Positions 11,096 to 23,000 of a stretch of 64,000 bases of DNA are shown piece after piece. The notes below the pieces were generated by a model that was not told the origin of the DNA, did no database searches, and was given only the letters and a program-made list of their open reading frames with translations. Made by a program: the position numbers and the translations under genes. The DNA is from Oxytricha trifallax (lineage: Eukaryota > Ciliophora > Spirotrichea > Sporadotrichida > Oxytrichidae). The stretch lies in contig ARYC01017893.1 of assembly GCA_000711775.1 (NCBI GenBank), forward strand, positions 32,005-96,004, in the 5' to 3' direction. Each line of letters starts with the position of its first letter. Position 1 is the first letter of the stretch.

Positions 11096-11666
11096 AATAA
11101 ATTTGATAGAAGAGATATCATTATCATCTCACAAACTTCAATTGAGATCAAGATTAGTTTAAAAGTTATTGTTCACTCACAAATCTTCGTGTTGGATTAA
11201 CATAAGCTTTCTCTATTTAAACAACTGTTCAATATTTCACTGACTTTTTGTGTGAGCCTGTTCCTATTAATTTATTGCATATCTAAACCAAGACTTCTGT
11301 CAAGCACTGTTGATTCTTCATATGCTATTTGCTTACATAATACTAATAAAATCCTGAATAATACAATAATGAGTAAAGATATTATGTTCAATAAATATAT
11401 TATATTTTATAATGAATTTAAAATTATTAAAGAATCTAATTAATAATCCTTTAATTTTATTATAAAATAAAAATATTTCTATAAGTTTTTTAAACTAAAA
11501 TTAAATTAATTATTATTTACTGTCATTGTTTCTTAAAAAATAATAAAAATTATTCAAGAAAGTAAAATAAAAATCAAAAAGTATTTATGTTGTGGTTTAT
11601 ATTAAAAGTTTCAGGAATTTTTTAACTCGGATTTGTAGCTACATTTACAATCAACTAAAATCCTTG
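11096..11666. other. Spacer between TBE-A and the next gene, no firm gene
   Basis: A plus-strand frame at about 11252-11443 encodes a hydrophobic start (SLFLLIYCIS) but has no support beyond openness. The remainder is AT-rich. It could hold an upstream MDS of the following gene. Confidence 0.3.
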
Positions 11667-12296
11667 ATGTCTTCTTTCAGTTTAAGCAGTACAACTGTAG
11701 TTATTTAAGGTACTCTATTGAACTCAAAAAAGTTTAGTCAGTCACATTCACTTACTAATAATGCACAATCTTATAATTAACTAGTACAATATTCTTTTTC
11801 AAATCTAAACTACAACACTGGAGACTGGAGACATAAGTTTATGAATGGTACTAAGGGTTTAATACCTATATATCCTTATATTGTTTATCAAACATTTATT
11901 AATATTGTAAATGGAGTAATTCCCTAATCAGCAATCAATTAAATGAGAGAAAATATTTTGACATTAACGAGATAGAACTTCTCACAAAACATCCAAGACA
12001 AAAGGACCATTAATATTGTATTTTTTATGAAACTTTGTGACTCTTAATTGAAGCTAAAACTCCCTACATTAAACACAGAACTAAAGAAATCATAGGTGGT
12101 GCTACAGCTGTGAAAGGAATTAATATATTAAAACTTAAAATAGCAGCAGTTTCAGTCTGACCTTATCAACTGCTCCAGGTACTATCGTTTCAACTTGTTA
12201 GAGTTAATTTTCACCATTTCTCTATGTAAACTTGGCTTTAATTGTTGGAAGCGTGTATCAAGTACCCTTGAAACTAATGCCATAAAGTATATCATC

Positions 12297-12297
<1 letters not shown>
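11667..12297 (+). CDS. Second surface-type gene, first visible blocks
   Basis: An ATG at 11667 opens 148 codons without TGA (to 12111) and with several in-frame TAA/TAG. It begins MSSFSLSSTTVVIQGTLLN and includes GDWRHKFMNGTKGLIPIYPY. After a frame slip the coding continues to about 12290 with LSTAPGTIVSTCQSQFSPFLYVNLALIVG. The Ser/Thr-rich, beta-type sequence and the later blocks resemble the extracellular protein at the left of the window, but no named domain is certain. An ATT/TAA microsatellite and a 1.6-kb T-rich stretch separate it from the following blocks. A paralogue of the first surface gene is possible. Confidence 0.5.

Positions 12298-12328
<31 letters not shown>
12298..12328. repeat. 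(TAA)n microsatellite
   Basis: About ten TAA units mark the left edge of the T-rich stretch that splits the second surface-type gene. A TAA run can be the tail of some non-LTR retroelements, but no reverse transcriptase was seen nearby. Confidence 0.9.
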
Positions 12329-12329
<1 letters not shown>

Positions 12330-13180
12330 TGATCACATCGAGGTCTCGAGGACCCCCGATCTTAGATATAGTTAATATATGTAAGGTCAAGCCCTTTTAC
12401 TGTGATTAATCACTTGTTAAGCATCTTTTTTTCGAAAAAGAGCATAAACTTTTGTGTCTAGTCTTCCTACTGCTTTCATTCCTCTGTTTCTTTCTCTGTT
12501 GTTTCTTAGCTGTATTTAGTGTAAAGAATTTCAGGTCAAAATCTGACCCAGATATTAATTGATATTACTACTCAATCTTCTTCTTATATACAGCTGTATT
12601 TTTGGACATGTGGTGCTTTATTAGTTGCACATTTCTTTTTCAGAGTAACAAATATTCTCCAATTTTTTATTTTAACATTGGGTTGTAATAGTTGCACATG
12701 CCTTGACGATCATTTAAGATGGATCCATTGTTATTTTTATTTTTGTGTATTATGGATTTATAAACTTATGTTTCTAATAAATTATTATAAGTTTCTTATT
12801 GTCTTAATTCTGATGTCGTTCTGATTAGGTTGTCGACTTTTTCAATAGTTTATATATTTAGTTGATTTGCCATAAGTTCTGTTTATTCTTACTTTCTGAT
12901 CATTTCTGTTCTCAATATCTATTGTTTGTCGTGACTCCTGGTTTCCCCATTTTTGAATTTCCATTCTTGTTCTATACTAACTTAGCGTTATGTATGTTTT
13001 TATTTCTCTTTGAGGTATCTTTTTTCCCTGTTCATTTTTGAAATGAGAAATCTACATTCTTGCGCTGTGTTTCCATATTAATTAAAATGTTCGGTTAGTT
13101 ATTAAATAGTAAAATTTCTAAACCTTTATTTAATTTATCTGTATGGTATTATTTTAATGTCCTCTTCAAATTAAAGAGTT
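12329..13180. other. T-rich stretch with a long hydrophobic plus-strand frame, unassigned
   Basis: The plus strand is pyrimidine-rich. It is open without TGA from about 12447 to 12821 (about 125 codons), giving a Cys/Phe/Tyr/Leu-rich, membrane-like product. In T-rich DNA a lack of TGA is weak evidence. The composition, the hydrophobicity and several later TGA codons at Trp-like positions would also fit old organellar DNA, but no mitochondrial gene was recognised. It interrupts an otherwise plus-strand gene, so it is either an insertion or a very long IES. Confidence 0.3.
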
Positions 13181-13407
13181 GGTTGCCAACAAATATTATC
13201 GAAGTCATGAAATTCGATGGCATCATCTTGAGTTTATTGTTTGGTTTTCTCTTATTCTTACTAATTTTCTTATTAACTGGGGTTTTGTTGAAGTGGTCTC
13301 TGGGTGTTGATTTGAGTTCCAAAAATAAAGTTAGAATTGAAAAGTTAGACTTGATTTTATTAATTTTGAAGGAACCCTTCCCCCAATTTAGTATTAAATA
13401 TGTTTGA
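13180..13407 (+). CDS. Possible small single-pass membrane protein
   Basis: A plus-strand frame runs through LPTNIIEVMKFDGIILSLLF into a strong hydrophobic helix (FGFLLFLLIFLLTGVLLKW) and ends at TGA at 13405-13407. The frame can be extended upstream to about 13095 through TAG and TAA codons, so the start is not settled. The reverse strand is also open here. I recognise no family. It lies inside the T-rich stretch that interrupts the second surface-type gene. Confidence 0.25.
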   Translation, partial: WLPTNIIEVMKFDGIILSLLFGFLLFLLIFLLTGVLLKWSLGVDLSSKNKVRIEKLDLILLILKEPFPQFSIKYV

Positions 13408-13641
13408 TTAAATGTTTAATTATTAGTTATTAAATAGGCCTTATTATTGTTAAGGCAGAGACTATAGCAAATCTTTTTCTTCTTTGTGGTCTGAGAAAAG
13501 ACTCCACTTAGGTTTGAAGATGTTTGCTGGTTATGGAAGAGGAATGCGTTACCTCCGTTCTTCGTTCTTTTAAATCTAATTTTTGAGCTTTTAGTTTTTT
13601 AGCTATATTTTTAGAAGATTTAAATACTTATCTTCCATTTC

Positions 13642-13875
13642 AGGTTCGTTGAGTGACCTATTTAGTAAACATACCTTAATGTTCGGTCAGCTCAGTGTTA
13701 AGGTAACCTTTGTTTAAGCAGTGGGTAAGTTTCTTCTTTTATTGAGCATTTAATTAACCCATATATACCTCAATCTCTAGGCTTTTTGTCGATTCTACGC
13801 TGTTGCGGTCGACTTTATTTGGAAGGATATTAGTGCAAAATTCCAGCAAGTGCATCGCTAACTCTAGTTAGGTGA
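13642..13875 (+). CDS. Possible 3' exons of an unrecognised gene, with one intron
   Basis: A frame from about 13642 (GSLSDLFSKHTLMFGQLS) reaches a GT donor at 13725. After a 56-bp GTAAGT...CTCTAG intron (13725-13780) it continues in phase as GFLSILRCCGRLYLEGYQC and ends at TGA at 13873-13875. The segment is GC-richer than its surroundings. A short upstream frame near 13509 (MFAGYGRGMRYLRSSFF) may be an earlier exon. The intron is inferred from consensus ends and from the frame joining, not from any transcript. No family is recognised. Confidence 0.3.
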
Positions 13876-14079
13876 CCGAAATCCGCTCCTTCCAAATCTA
13901 TTAACTTTTTAAGTTAATATATTTTTATTATTATATCTTATTGATATCTCTCATATGACCTTTTTAAATATATCAATGTTATCATTTCTGCTAAGCTATA
14001 GTATTTATTTTATTCAAAGAAGTAGGAAAGATAAATCTTAACACCACAAAACAAATCATTATAATTTACTGTCAATCTT

Positions 14080-15955
14080 ACAGTGGAACTTACTAAATAA
14101 GAGAAAGATCTAACAATTTTTTATATTCGACACTTAAATTATATCCATTAAATCTTCAGGAAATGAACTGGATTTTAAACACAAGCAAAGTTCAATTCAT
14201 GGTTAAACCTAAACTACTGTAACCGAATACAGGTTTTGAACTGACATTTTTGACAATTAAATAAGAATTGATTGCCTGATTGCTTGATTCAATCATCGAC
14301 AAATGTCTAAATTAAAAATAATTTACTAAATATTATCTAATTATAAAAATTTTACTAGTAGAACTTAAGCTGAAAGAATTGAGTATAGCAATTAAAACTT
14401 AATAACCAAATTTATCATAATTATTGTTTTAATGAATGAAAAAAGCTTAATTGAACCCCTTAAACTATATATCTTATACCGAGAAAGCATTTGCCAGACA
14501 TTTGACAATAAATGTGATTATTAAACAATAGATGAAACTTCTCTTGTCTTTTCATCTATAGAGGACTACACAATAGATTTCGATACCACTCTCAAGGATT
14601 ATTATTAACTTTAACGTTAAACTTCCAAACAATAATATAAAAAAACAAGTAACTACTGTTGGTACAGTTTAAAGTAAACTATGCAGCAATAAAGCTGAAA
14701 TTAAAGGTCTAAAAACTCAAGATCTTGGCAGCTTCACTTCCGATGTGAGCATTTTATTAGATCCAATTGGTTTACTAACAGAGTAAGATCTTCCAAACAT
14801 TATAGCATTAAACTTGAAAAAACAATCTACAAAAGTTTGTAATTAAATAAAATTTATCTTAACTTTAATCAATTCTGCTTAATAACAGGATTTGATTTTC
14901 TCAAGCTGGATCACTGGTAACAGCTACTGCTAAGGGTCTAGTCTGGATTTTTAATTATAATTAAAATACTTCATATAATTTAAAGTCCGAGTATCTTTGC
15001 TATTGCTTTGCTTAAAAGTTCTGAAGGTACTGAAATTTGTAGCAGGAAAGTTTCAGTAACAGATATTAGAAAAGTTTATTTTGAAAAAGCAGCTTCGATT
15101 TCTCCAGATAAATTTGATATTTTTGTTTTGATTTTTTAATAAGTTAAATTATTTCAGAATACTCTCTAATGGAACTGGTTTAAACTTCTTTATCTCTGAA
15201 TACAAAATAGTTGTCGAAAATGCTTGTATTAAACTGATTTAGTTACTATTGATTCAGCAACTCACACAGCTAATTGGGATAACTCAGAGTAACTTTATTT
15301 GTCTTCAATTAGCCCAGAAGTTTAATTCAAATCAACTAGTGATTCTCACTGCACTCTTTCAACAGAAAATTTCAAACTTTAAGAGAAATTTGTATATTCG
15401 ACTGCTCTTTCACTTGTTGAGTTGTAAGTTTTAAATCAATATTCAAGTTGATTACTTATAAATTGCAAAATTTAAAATCAAAATGACGGTTTGCTGTATT
15501 TAAGCCAGAATCAGCATCCTTCAACCAAACCCTCTTAAGTTAAACCTTTCTTACCTGCCCTTGCAACTCCCAATTTAAAAGCGAATTACACTTAAACTTA
15601 AAGTAATATTATCATTTTTCATTTTTAAAATATGCTATTTTAAAGTTTATCAACCTATAGAACTTATACGTTGATAAATCTCTCCTCCTAAATTTTTAGC
15701 ACAAACTAAAGCAGCTTATAATAACATTAATTGAATTTCTAATAATTCTAAGAATCCTTGATAAATGGGTAAAGCTTTCCAAGCTGTTCAAATTTGATTT
15801 TTAATAGAAGTAAAGTCTTTATTAATCAATTTAAGAAAGCTGAATATGTAGGTAAAACTAGTTTCAAGACTCTCTTTATGTGTCCCTTATGCAACTATTT
15901 TTACTGTTGGAATAAAATCCATGAAGGATTATAAATAGTACTCATAAATTAATGA
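14080..15955 (+). CDS. Second surface-type gene, remaining blocks to the stop
   Basis: Plus-strand frames follow at about 14485-14625 (ESICQTFDNKCDY, DYTIDFDTTLKD), 14645-14900 (VTTVGTVQSKLCSNKAEI, DLGSFTSDVSILLDPIGLL), 15165-15450 (VTIDSATHTANWDN, EQLYLSSISPEV, TSDSHCTLSTENF) and 15657-15955. The last ends at TGA at 15953-15955 after FMCPLCNYFYCW. Spaced Cys and beta-type sequence suggest an extracellular protein of the same general kind as the 1-5.8-kb gene. AT-rich gaps between the blocks look like IESs. A REJ/PKD-like nature is possible but not shown by any diagnostic motif. Confidence 0.45.
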
Positions 15956-15980
15956 TTGATTTATTGAACTAGCTTATTAT

Positions 15981-15983
15981 TTT

Positions 15984-16074
<91 letters not shown>

Positions 16075-16216
16075 TTATTAATTATATTTATTATTATTTA
16101 TTTATTATTTATTTATTTATTTATTTTATTTATTCATTTATTTATATATTTATTTATTAATTTATTTATTTAGTTACTTATTTATTATTTTATTTATTTA
16201 TTTATTTATTTATTTA
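15981..16216. repeat. (TTTA)n microsatellite, about 235 bp
   Basis: This is an almost pure TTTA/ATTT tetranucleotide tract with a few interruptions in its right half. It starts 26 bp after the stop codon of the plus-strand gene and ends just before a minus-strand coding block. Confidence 0.95.
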
Positions 16217-16224
16217 AATACAAT

Positions 16225-16446
16225 ACATTTCTTGCGAAAAGACTCACTTCAGCACTTTCTTCTATAAATTCATCACCACCCCATTCAATATCTGAGTAAT
16301 GCTTTTAATAGAGTGTTAAATCAAGTTTAGTCAGAAGCTTCTTTGGTGTTTGAAAAATCAATAGGAGCAATTATTCATTCAAAAGTTTCTTCGTTTTGAA
16401 AAACTTGTTGGAGCAATTGCGATTCTCTCGTCTACTCGCCATTCAT
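16225..16446 (-). CDS. N-terminal block of a minus-strand gene
   Basis: An ATG at 16446 opens MNGEQTRESQLLQQVFQNEE. After a frame slip the block continues with PKKLLTKLDLTLYQKHYSD and IEWGGDEFIEESAEVSLF, and then meets the TTTA tract. Acidic and Gln-rich composition is typical of ciliate proteins, and TAG/TAA occur in frame. Only the start of a gene is visible here, and its continuation was not found. Confidence 0.42.
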
Positions 16447-16917
16447 TTTTCGATCAATTTATAAATTTTTGGAATTTAACAAGAATTATAAACTATAATT
16501 ATTAATTTATAATTTAAGTGATACTGGAAAAACAGTGCTTTGAGTTAGGTACATGTTATATTTTTGGAACTCCATGCATATTAATATATGTATGTATTTT
16601 GAATTTAGAAAATTTTAATTTTCAATATCTAAATGATAATATAATATAGAGTACCATGATTAACTGCAATGCATTCGTATCCATAGATTGGGCTCAGATG
16701 TTTTGTAATTTCATATATTATAAATAATATTTAGATGTAAATGGAATTTTTTCTGTACCTTTTTCCACGTACCCAACATTTCTTATCATTATGTAATGAG
16801 TATATAATGTTAAAATGATTTGAATTAGTATGAGGCGGGAAGATCAATGAGCCTTCTAAACCTATAAATAATATATTCACATAAAACTTAAAATATTTAT
16901 TTTAGTAAAGCACTGAG

Positions 16918-17206
16918 AACTGGGGTAGAACCCACTTCAGCAATAAGATTTAAACAAGCTGGTACAAAAAGTGCATCTCCTATTATTGAAATACTTTCGT
17001 CACCCAATGTTTAAATTTTTGCCAATAATTCATATTTCTAAATACCTATAATTGTGTAACTGCTATTAATTTTTTAAATTGTGAAATATAATGATAAATT
17101 GAGCTTTTAATCAATTAGCACCAATGTAGATCGAAGTAATTGGTATAGGGTAAAGTCCTGGTCTTTTGTCTAAAATAAAAATGATTTGAGTAATGGTGCT
17201 TACTGA
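16918..17206 (+). CDS. Plus-strand coding blocks, unrecognised
   Basis: The frame TGVEPTSAIRFKQAGTKSAS with SPIIEILSSPNVQIFANNS is open from about 16918. After an AT-rich part it gives SISTNVDRSNWYRVKSWSF and meets TGA at 17204-17206. The middle (about 17030-17115) looks like an IES read through by chance. The protein is not recognised. The Ser/Pro/Asn-rich beta-type sequence is like the surface-protein blocks to the left. Confidence 0.35.
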
Positions 17207-17520
17207 ACAACACATGGAATTTTGTCCAAGAATTATGTAAACCTTTAGGTGCATGTGAATAAATTCCAACCAGTAGTAATCATTTACTCACTACTTTAAA
17301 CTTTAACCCATCTAAAATTTTATTGCTAAAAAATGATAAAATATTCAAAATACTCTATATCTAAGTTTATAAAATGGTGGTTTCTTATAATGCGTATTGA
17401 ATGTTAAAAATTATCAGTAAATAATTGTTTCCTAATTTAATTATTAGATAAAAATTCTAATAGTACTGTGATATATTATTTTAACTATAATTAACTAGTT
17501 ATTAAACTCATACAAATTCC

Positions 17521-18695
17521 ATGTTTTCAGTCTTTATACTTACTCAATTATTGATGCTTTTGTTTAGTGAACTATGTCAAATAGATAACAAAGAACAAAA
17601 TCTTCAAATCTACAATGCCCACAGATGAAAATTTATAGCCCCCATTAATATATTCAATGTCTTTTTCTCTTTAAAGCAAATGATTTGATTTTGTTTTTAT
17701 GCTAATTAGGGCACTTGTGCGATATCTGACTGTGAATTTTTAATAGTGATGAAGTTTAGTCCTATTTACATAACAGCTAACAAAACTATTGCTAAAACTG
17801 GGATCGGAGAGAAAGTAGAGAGGTCGCTTATTGCTACTTTAAGTTTAACTTTATTCTTAGTATATCTGTATTCTAAGATTTTCAGTCATCTAAAAGAATT
17901 TTTGATAGTTATATAACTAGTCGGCGGAAATCAGTCAGTCATAGCGCTGTCAACATAATCCCAAAACCGTAAAAATAGTTATATAGATATTTTAGCCAAT
18001 CATGAATGTGACACTGTTTTCCTTATTCCAAATATCATGCTGACTATGTATAAGGCATGGACTCTTCCATATTTATAACTTTACCTTTGTTGTCTTCCTT
18101 ATCTCTCATCACTTAGAGTTGGTGTTTATAGTAATTACCAGGCACAGTTGAAGAGTAAGGTGAAAGGGATTGAAAAGAAAGAGATTATAAGTGAAACAGA
18201 ATATTATCTTTTTATGATACTACGCTCAATCTATTTGAATAGCTTTTTACTGATTTAAGAAATCAAGAATTTAATGTAAGAATATCATAAAAGATATCGC
18301 ATAATAAATTCAAAGATAATTCAAATTCATATGTCCGGATTGATAAAGCGGTAAAGAATCCCATCAGATTTATTGTCATTGTTCTCAAAATCTACTAGCT
18401 TTTATCTTCTCTTGTATAATTGACTTTGAGTTTCTCTACTCTTTTTGATTTATAAGCTTTTTAAACTTACTAATCGCCACTAGACCCTTCATTAAAATCC
18501 CATTTTTTTACAAAAAATTTCGCTGTGCCACTTCCATTTATTTTTCAACGGTCTACTTTCTTATGAAGGCATGATTTCGTTTTTATCAATAATTAATGTT
18601 TGGGAAGAAATTTCACCATTTCATGAGTGTTTTCTTTTAGATTTATTAATAATTACATTACAGAAGAATATTTGTAAATGAGGCTATTTTAATTA
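17521..18695 (+). CDS. Gene with signal-peptide start and a 237-codon open block, unrecognised
   Basis: An ATG at 17521 begins MFSVFILTQLLMLLFSELCQ, a good signal peptide or signal anchor, and runs to about 17613. From about 17689 to 18421 one frame stays open for over 240 codons, with in-frame TAA/TAG and true coding character: KFSPIYITANKTIAKTGIGE, a hydrophobic helix SLIATLSLTLFLVYLYSKIF, and a charged coil-like stretch QAQLKSKVKGIEKKEIISE. It meets two TGA codons at 18421 and 18427. The same frame then continues to about 18680 with a hydrophobic LSIINVWEEISPF stretch. The AT-rich 17614-17688 segment is a candidate IES. The product looks like a membrane protein, but no family is recognised. 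Confidence 0.42.
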
Positions 18696-19224
18696 TGGTC
18701 TACGATTTTCTTACTATATTAATTAATTATGTCACACAATGACCAGTCTATTTAATACGAAGGATCTTGGTAGTAAGTAATGTTATCCAATTCATTTTTG
18801 TGTTCAATTACATTCCGGTATTATTATGAAATTTAAAGTAAAATTACTATTCACAAATATTGGATTAGAAGGTATATAAGCCAAAAATAAAATACATGAG
18901 CAAAACTAAACAAATGATTATTAAGCTTATTTTTCTAAAAAACTGTCATTTCCATTTTATGATAAGATAAATAGTTATTTCTAGCAATCTCATAATAATC
19001 TGTTGAGACTCAACAGAGCTTTTAATTGAGATATAAATACAAATAATTCCCTTTATAATAGTCATGGAATTATTGCTTAGAGCAATAAAACTCAGGAACA
19101 TAAATGTGAATTTTTCCATACAAAATTGAAAAATATTTTGCTTTTTTTAATCAGCTTTACGCTCTCAATTTCACTTTATTGATTTAATCTAACTATAAAA
19201 AAAATTAAATAATTGTAAGAAAGT
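18696..19224. other. AT-rich spacer, no gene seen
   Basis: No frame of protein-like composition was found on either strand. The stretch separates plus-strand blocks on the left from minus-strand blocks on the right. Confidence 0.4.
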
Positions 19225-19700
19225 AATTTCTGTTGAAGGATAATTGTCAATAAACTTTAAATGTCTTCCATTTTCATAGTCATATATCTAGATCATATCA
19301 TAGCCAGAACTTCCTCGTCCATAAGTCATCACAACTAAAGAAACTACAATAATCAAAATCCTCAGGCGTTATTTATAATCTATTAGCTTTTTAGTACATT
19401 AGAATCCTTATCACTCAAATTATTAGGATTTGAAAGGATTTCATATGCAGGTCCTATATTAAGTCTTTGTCAAGTAAATTCCCATCATTTAATAAAAGAA
19501 ATAATTTAATTATTTGGAGTATTTTTTAAAATTATATAATAAGAAAAAGCTTAATAATATTAAAATAACTAAATAAAAATAGACATAAATTTCTCACACT
19601 TACTTCCATATTCTTAGCTCTAGCACCGTCAAACTCTACATATTTTCCTTTTTCACAACTAGAGTTTATAGTGTCATCCTTAATTAAACTTAATAATTTG
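19225..19700 (-). CDS. Minus-strand coding blocks, beta-propeller-like in part
   Basis: Read on the minus strand, a block near 19595-19690 gives CEKGKYVEFDGARAKNMEVS. A second near 19380-19480 gives GPAYEILSNPNNLSDKDSN. A third near 19225-19340 gives MTYGRGSSGYDMIQIYDYE followed by NGRHLKFIDNYPSTEI. The last has the rhythm of a WD40 blade (a hydrophobic strand, then YDYENG, then a charged strand), but one blade is not diagnostic. AT-rich DNA at 19490-19590 is a likely IES. The blocks lie downstream of the SAS-4 C-terminus on the same strand. They are not clearly part of it. Confidence 0.4.
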
Positions 19701-20089
19701 TTATATTAGTTAATTATAAAAGTAAAATATATTTTAAAGTTATATAAATATAGGATTTTATCTGCAAAATTTAGAAATTTTATTTTCAATCTTTGCAATT
19801 GTTTATATAGATATATTCTGAATAAAATTTTAAATATTCATCAGTCTATTTTTAGACTTGTTGCACATTTATCACTCTCTTATTTCTATTATAGAAGCAA
19901 TTAATTTGAGTTGTGGGTAAGATATTAAATAAGATCAAAATATATAAATGTTTGTTACAGTACATAATTACATTAAATTATTAATTGATGCAAACGAAAT
20001 TAATAGATAGAGTAGAGTGAAATTAAAATGCACATAGATGGGGTTTAAGAACCAGTCCTTTTTTAGTAATAAATCTATTTAAATTTTTA

Positions 20090-23000
20090 TTTAAATGGCT
20101 TTATACCCATTTTTTTAATTCTTTGAATTGTGCCATCTGGGAAAATACTCTCCTCCTATCCATCAGCAAAAATGCACTTAATCGTACCATCAGAGAAGCT
20201 ATAATATTTATTAAATCTATGATAATATATTAACTTACATTATTTCCTTAGTGTCATCAGGAAAATTCTTCTTTACTTGTTTAATAGCTAATTTAAACAC
20301 TTGCAGTCCATCATGAAAAATATTCTGAGTGGGTCTAGCATCTGCAAAACAATAGACAATGTTGCTGTCAGGGTAGGTTTGCTTGATTTCATTATTGTGG
20401 AAATAGATTCTATAAACGTCAGGGAACACTTCACGCTTCACTCCGTTGTTGAAAATCACTTTTTTCTTACCGATTTAGCAGAGTCGCTGTATTTACAATG
20501 GTCCCAAATAACTTATTCTATAACCTTCATGTTTGAGGTCTGTTTGTTATGGTAACTGGGTTGATTTTTATTTGATTGTCTTCCTCCTCTTGTTCTTGCC
20601 TTGTTGGATATAAGTTGTAGTAAAAGGAGTTTGGTTTTGATATTACTCTGTGGGATCTCAATTTTTTTTCTAGCTTCTTGTGGTTCATTAATAGATGTTG
20701 GAGATGGGTTTCTCTGGTTTTAGTTGGACTTTTATGAGTAATCTTTTTAATATTAATGATTATTATCTTGAATGATGTGGATTTCATCTTCTTCTTCGTA
20801 TTTCTCTTCCTCTTAATCATGACTTCATATTGATTATCTTCATCTTAAACTGGGCTTTCCATTCATTTTTCATGTGGAACAATATAAAATTTATCTAAAA
20901 ATACTATTTTACTCAGAAATTCTTCAGTTATTTATATTTATTCTTATAGATACCCTTGGGCTATTGCTCTTACTCCTAATGTGCGTCTTAATTACTGCCA
21001 GGTGCACTGAATTTATATCTCTGCTATGCGTTTTTCATTATACTTGCTAGTACATTTTTTGGTTGTTTCAACTGTGATTTTAAAACATTTATAGATTGAA
21101 CATCCCCATTTTATATAAAAAAGTATAATAAGTAAGCAGCTGATTGCCATCGCTGTTATTCGTAATTTCTCTGTTCATCACTTACCTTTTTGTTTCTTTG
21201 AGTCAAATCCTCCACTTATTTTTTTTCAATCAGTCATTTTCTGTTTTTGTTCTTTTGCATAGGATTCCTATGTCACTCTTAGCAGTTCTCACATTAGTGC
21301 ATCTATTTCTTCACGTTTTTTTGTTTGAACTGGCAACTAATTACATATTCTTTGAACTTTAAATTCCAATAATGAGCAATTAAATATAAATCTTTTTTCA
21401 AGATCTTTCTTTTCGTTTTTGATTTTCTCTATTTCATCCAGCTTCAATCTTTCAATTTCCTCAAATGCCTTCTTTTTCATTTGATTAAAAAAAGAAAATT
21501 TTCAATTAATTAATGATATTTTATGATTATTTTTTAGACTCTAATTTTCTCTCTCAACCTGAGCTTTCTAAATTAACTTTTCATATTCCTTGCGCTTATT
21601 ATTATGTAACTACTGCTCTTAATTGAACTTTCACATCGCAATTACTCCACTTTCTGTTGCACTATTCTCTCCATTTCTTCTGGGACTGAGTTGTTTCAAG
21701 TCATTTTAATGGCTGTTTGTTATTCTTGGGATGTTAATTTGTGGTATCTGAGTTTCCTTTTATAAAAAATTTCTTCTCTTAATGATTTTATGTTTAGTGG
21801 CTTCATGAGTGATGTTATGGGGTGTCAAACCGTTTCCACTTTTGTATAAAGCCAATCTATTTGATTCATTATATGGAAGTTAATTGTTAATTTTGGTTAG
21901 TATATGAATTATTTCTGAAATCTGCTTAATTTGTTTCCTCATCATCTGAATCATCAAAGAGCTTCTTCTTGCGTTTGTTCTAAGGTTAAGGTGCAATCCA
22001 CTATTATCAGATTCTTTTGGTGAATAAATCATTGGAACCTCCATTTGCCCTTGTGTTGGATAGTATTTATTAATGGATTCCTTCACTAATTCTTCAAAAT
22101 CCATGGTGGTCATGTTCTATAGGTTTTATGCTGGCAACTTTAAGTTCTTGCAATTGTTTTAGTTCAAGAAAGAGTTAACTATGTTTTGGGGTTTTGGACT
22201 TATATTGTTATCAAATTAGTAACTTTCAATTTGATCACCGTCATAAAGTGAATTTGGCAAATTTTAACTGCTTTTCTGTTTGTTTTGATTTTTACGCTAA
22301 TTCCTACTTCTCTTAAATTTTGCTATACTTGCTCTTAAGACTCTCTGTTATTAGATTTATCATAACCATTGCTACCACCACGTTTTCCTGATTCACTTGC
22401 TAAAAACGTCTTTTTTAACAGGTTTGCCAAGTATTTGATATTTTAATCTGTAGGTCTCACGGCCATTCCATTATCTTCTTGTTCTCTACTCTACTATGAT
22501 CTTCTGAGTGCTTCGTGATGAGAATTCTTTTTAAATTAATAATTTTTTTATCATTTTATTTTCTGGTACCTCTTGGACTTTCCATTCAGCATTGTGATGA
22601 GGGGTTAACTTTTGATATTGCTGGATTTTTTTCTTAATTTTCCTACTTTTTATCGTTTTCAATGTTATCAATGTAGTAATTATACTTTTTAGTTTAGACT
22701 GGTTCAGTAACTTCAGGTTTCTTTTATTTTTTCTTTAGGAATTTCTTTTTTCGCTTTGGTCTATCATACTCATTCTCATCATCGTAATTACTATACAAGC
22801 TAAATTGTTTAGAAAGATGTTTATTTAAATTTAAGTATTTTGATAATAGGTAGAGTTGGATTAGGTCCCATTTACCTCAAATTTGATCTTAAGAGTTCTT
22901 CAAAATTCTTGGCTTTAGGAGCATGGATTGGCATATAATCTATGTTTTTTACTTTATTGGATTTAATATAGTAGCTGTTCTTTTGTAGATTGTCTTAATA

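Noticed and set aside
12298-12328. TAA run as the tail of a non-LTR retroelement
   Set aside because: No reverse transcriptase or endonuclease motif was found on either side. TAA/ATT microsatellites are common elsewhere in the window.
13440-13600. Minus-strand frame resembling part of ribosomal protein L4 (QRRKRFAIVSAL)
   Set aside because: The similarity covers about 12 residues only, the neighbouring residues do not match, and plus-strand splice-like signals point the other way.
21144-21362. Plus-strand hydrophobic ORF in the SAS-4 region
   Set aside because: It is the antisense of charged coiled-coil coding sequence on the minus strand.
22183-22197. Telomere-like GTTTTGGGGTTTTGG as a TBE end or telomere addition relic
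   Set aside because: No TBE terminal-repeat sequence follows on either side, and the minus strand reads through it in the SAS-4 frame.
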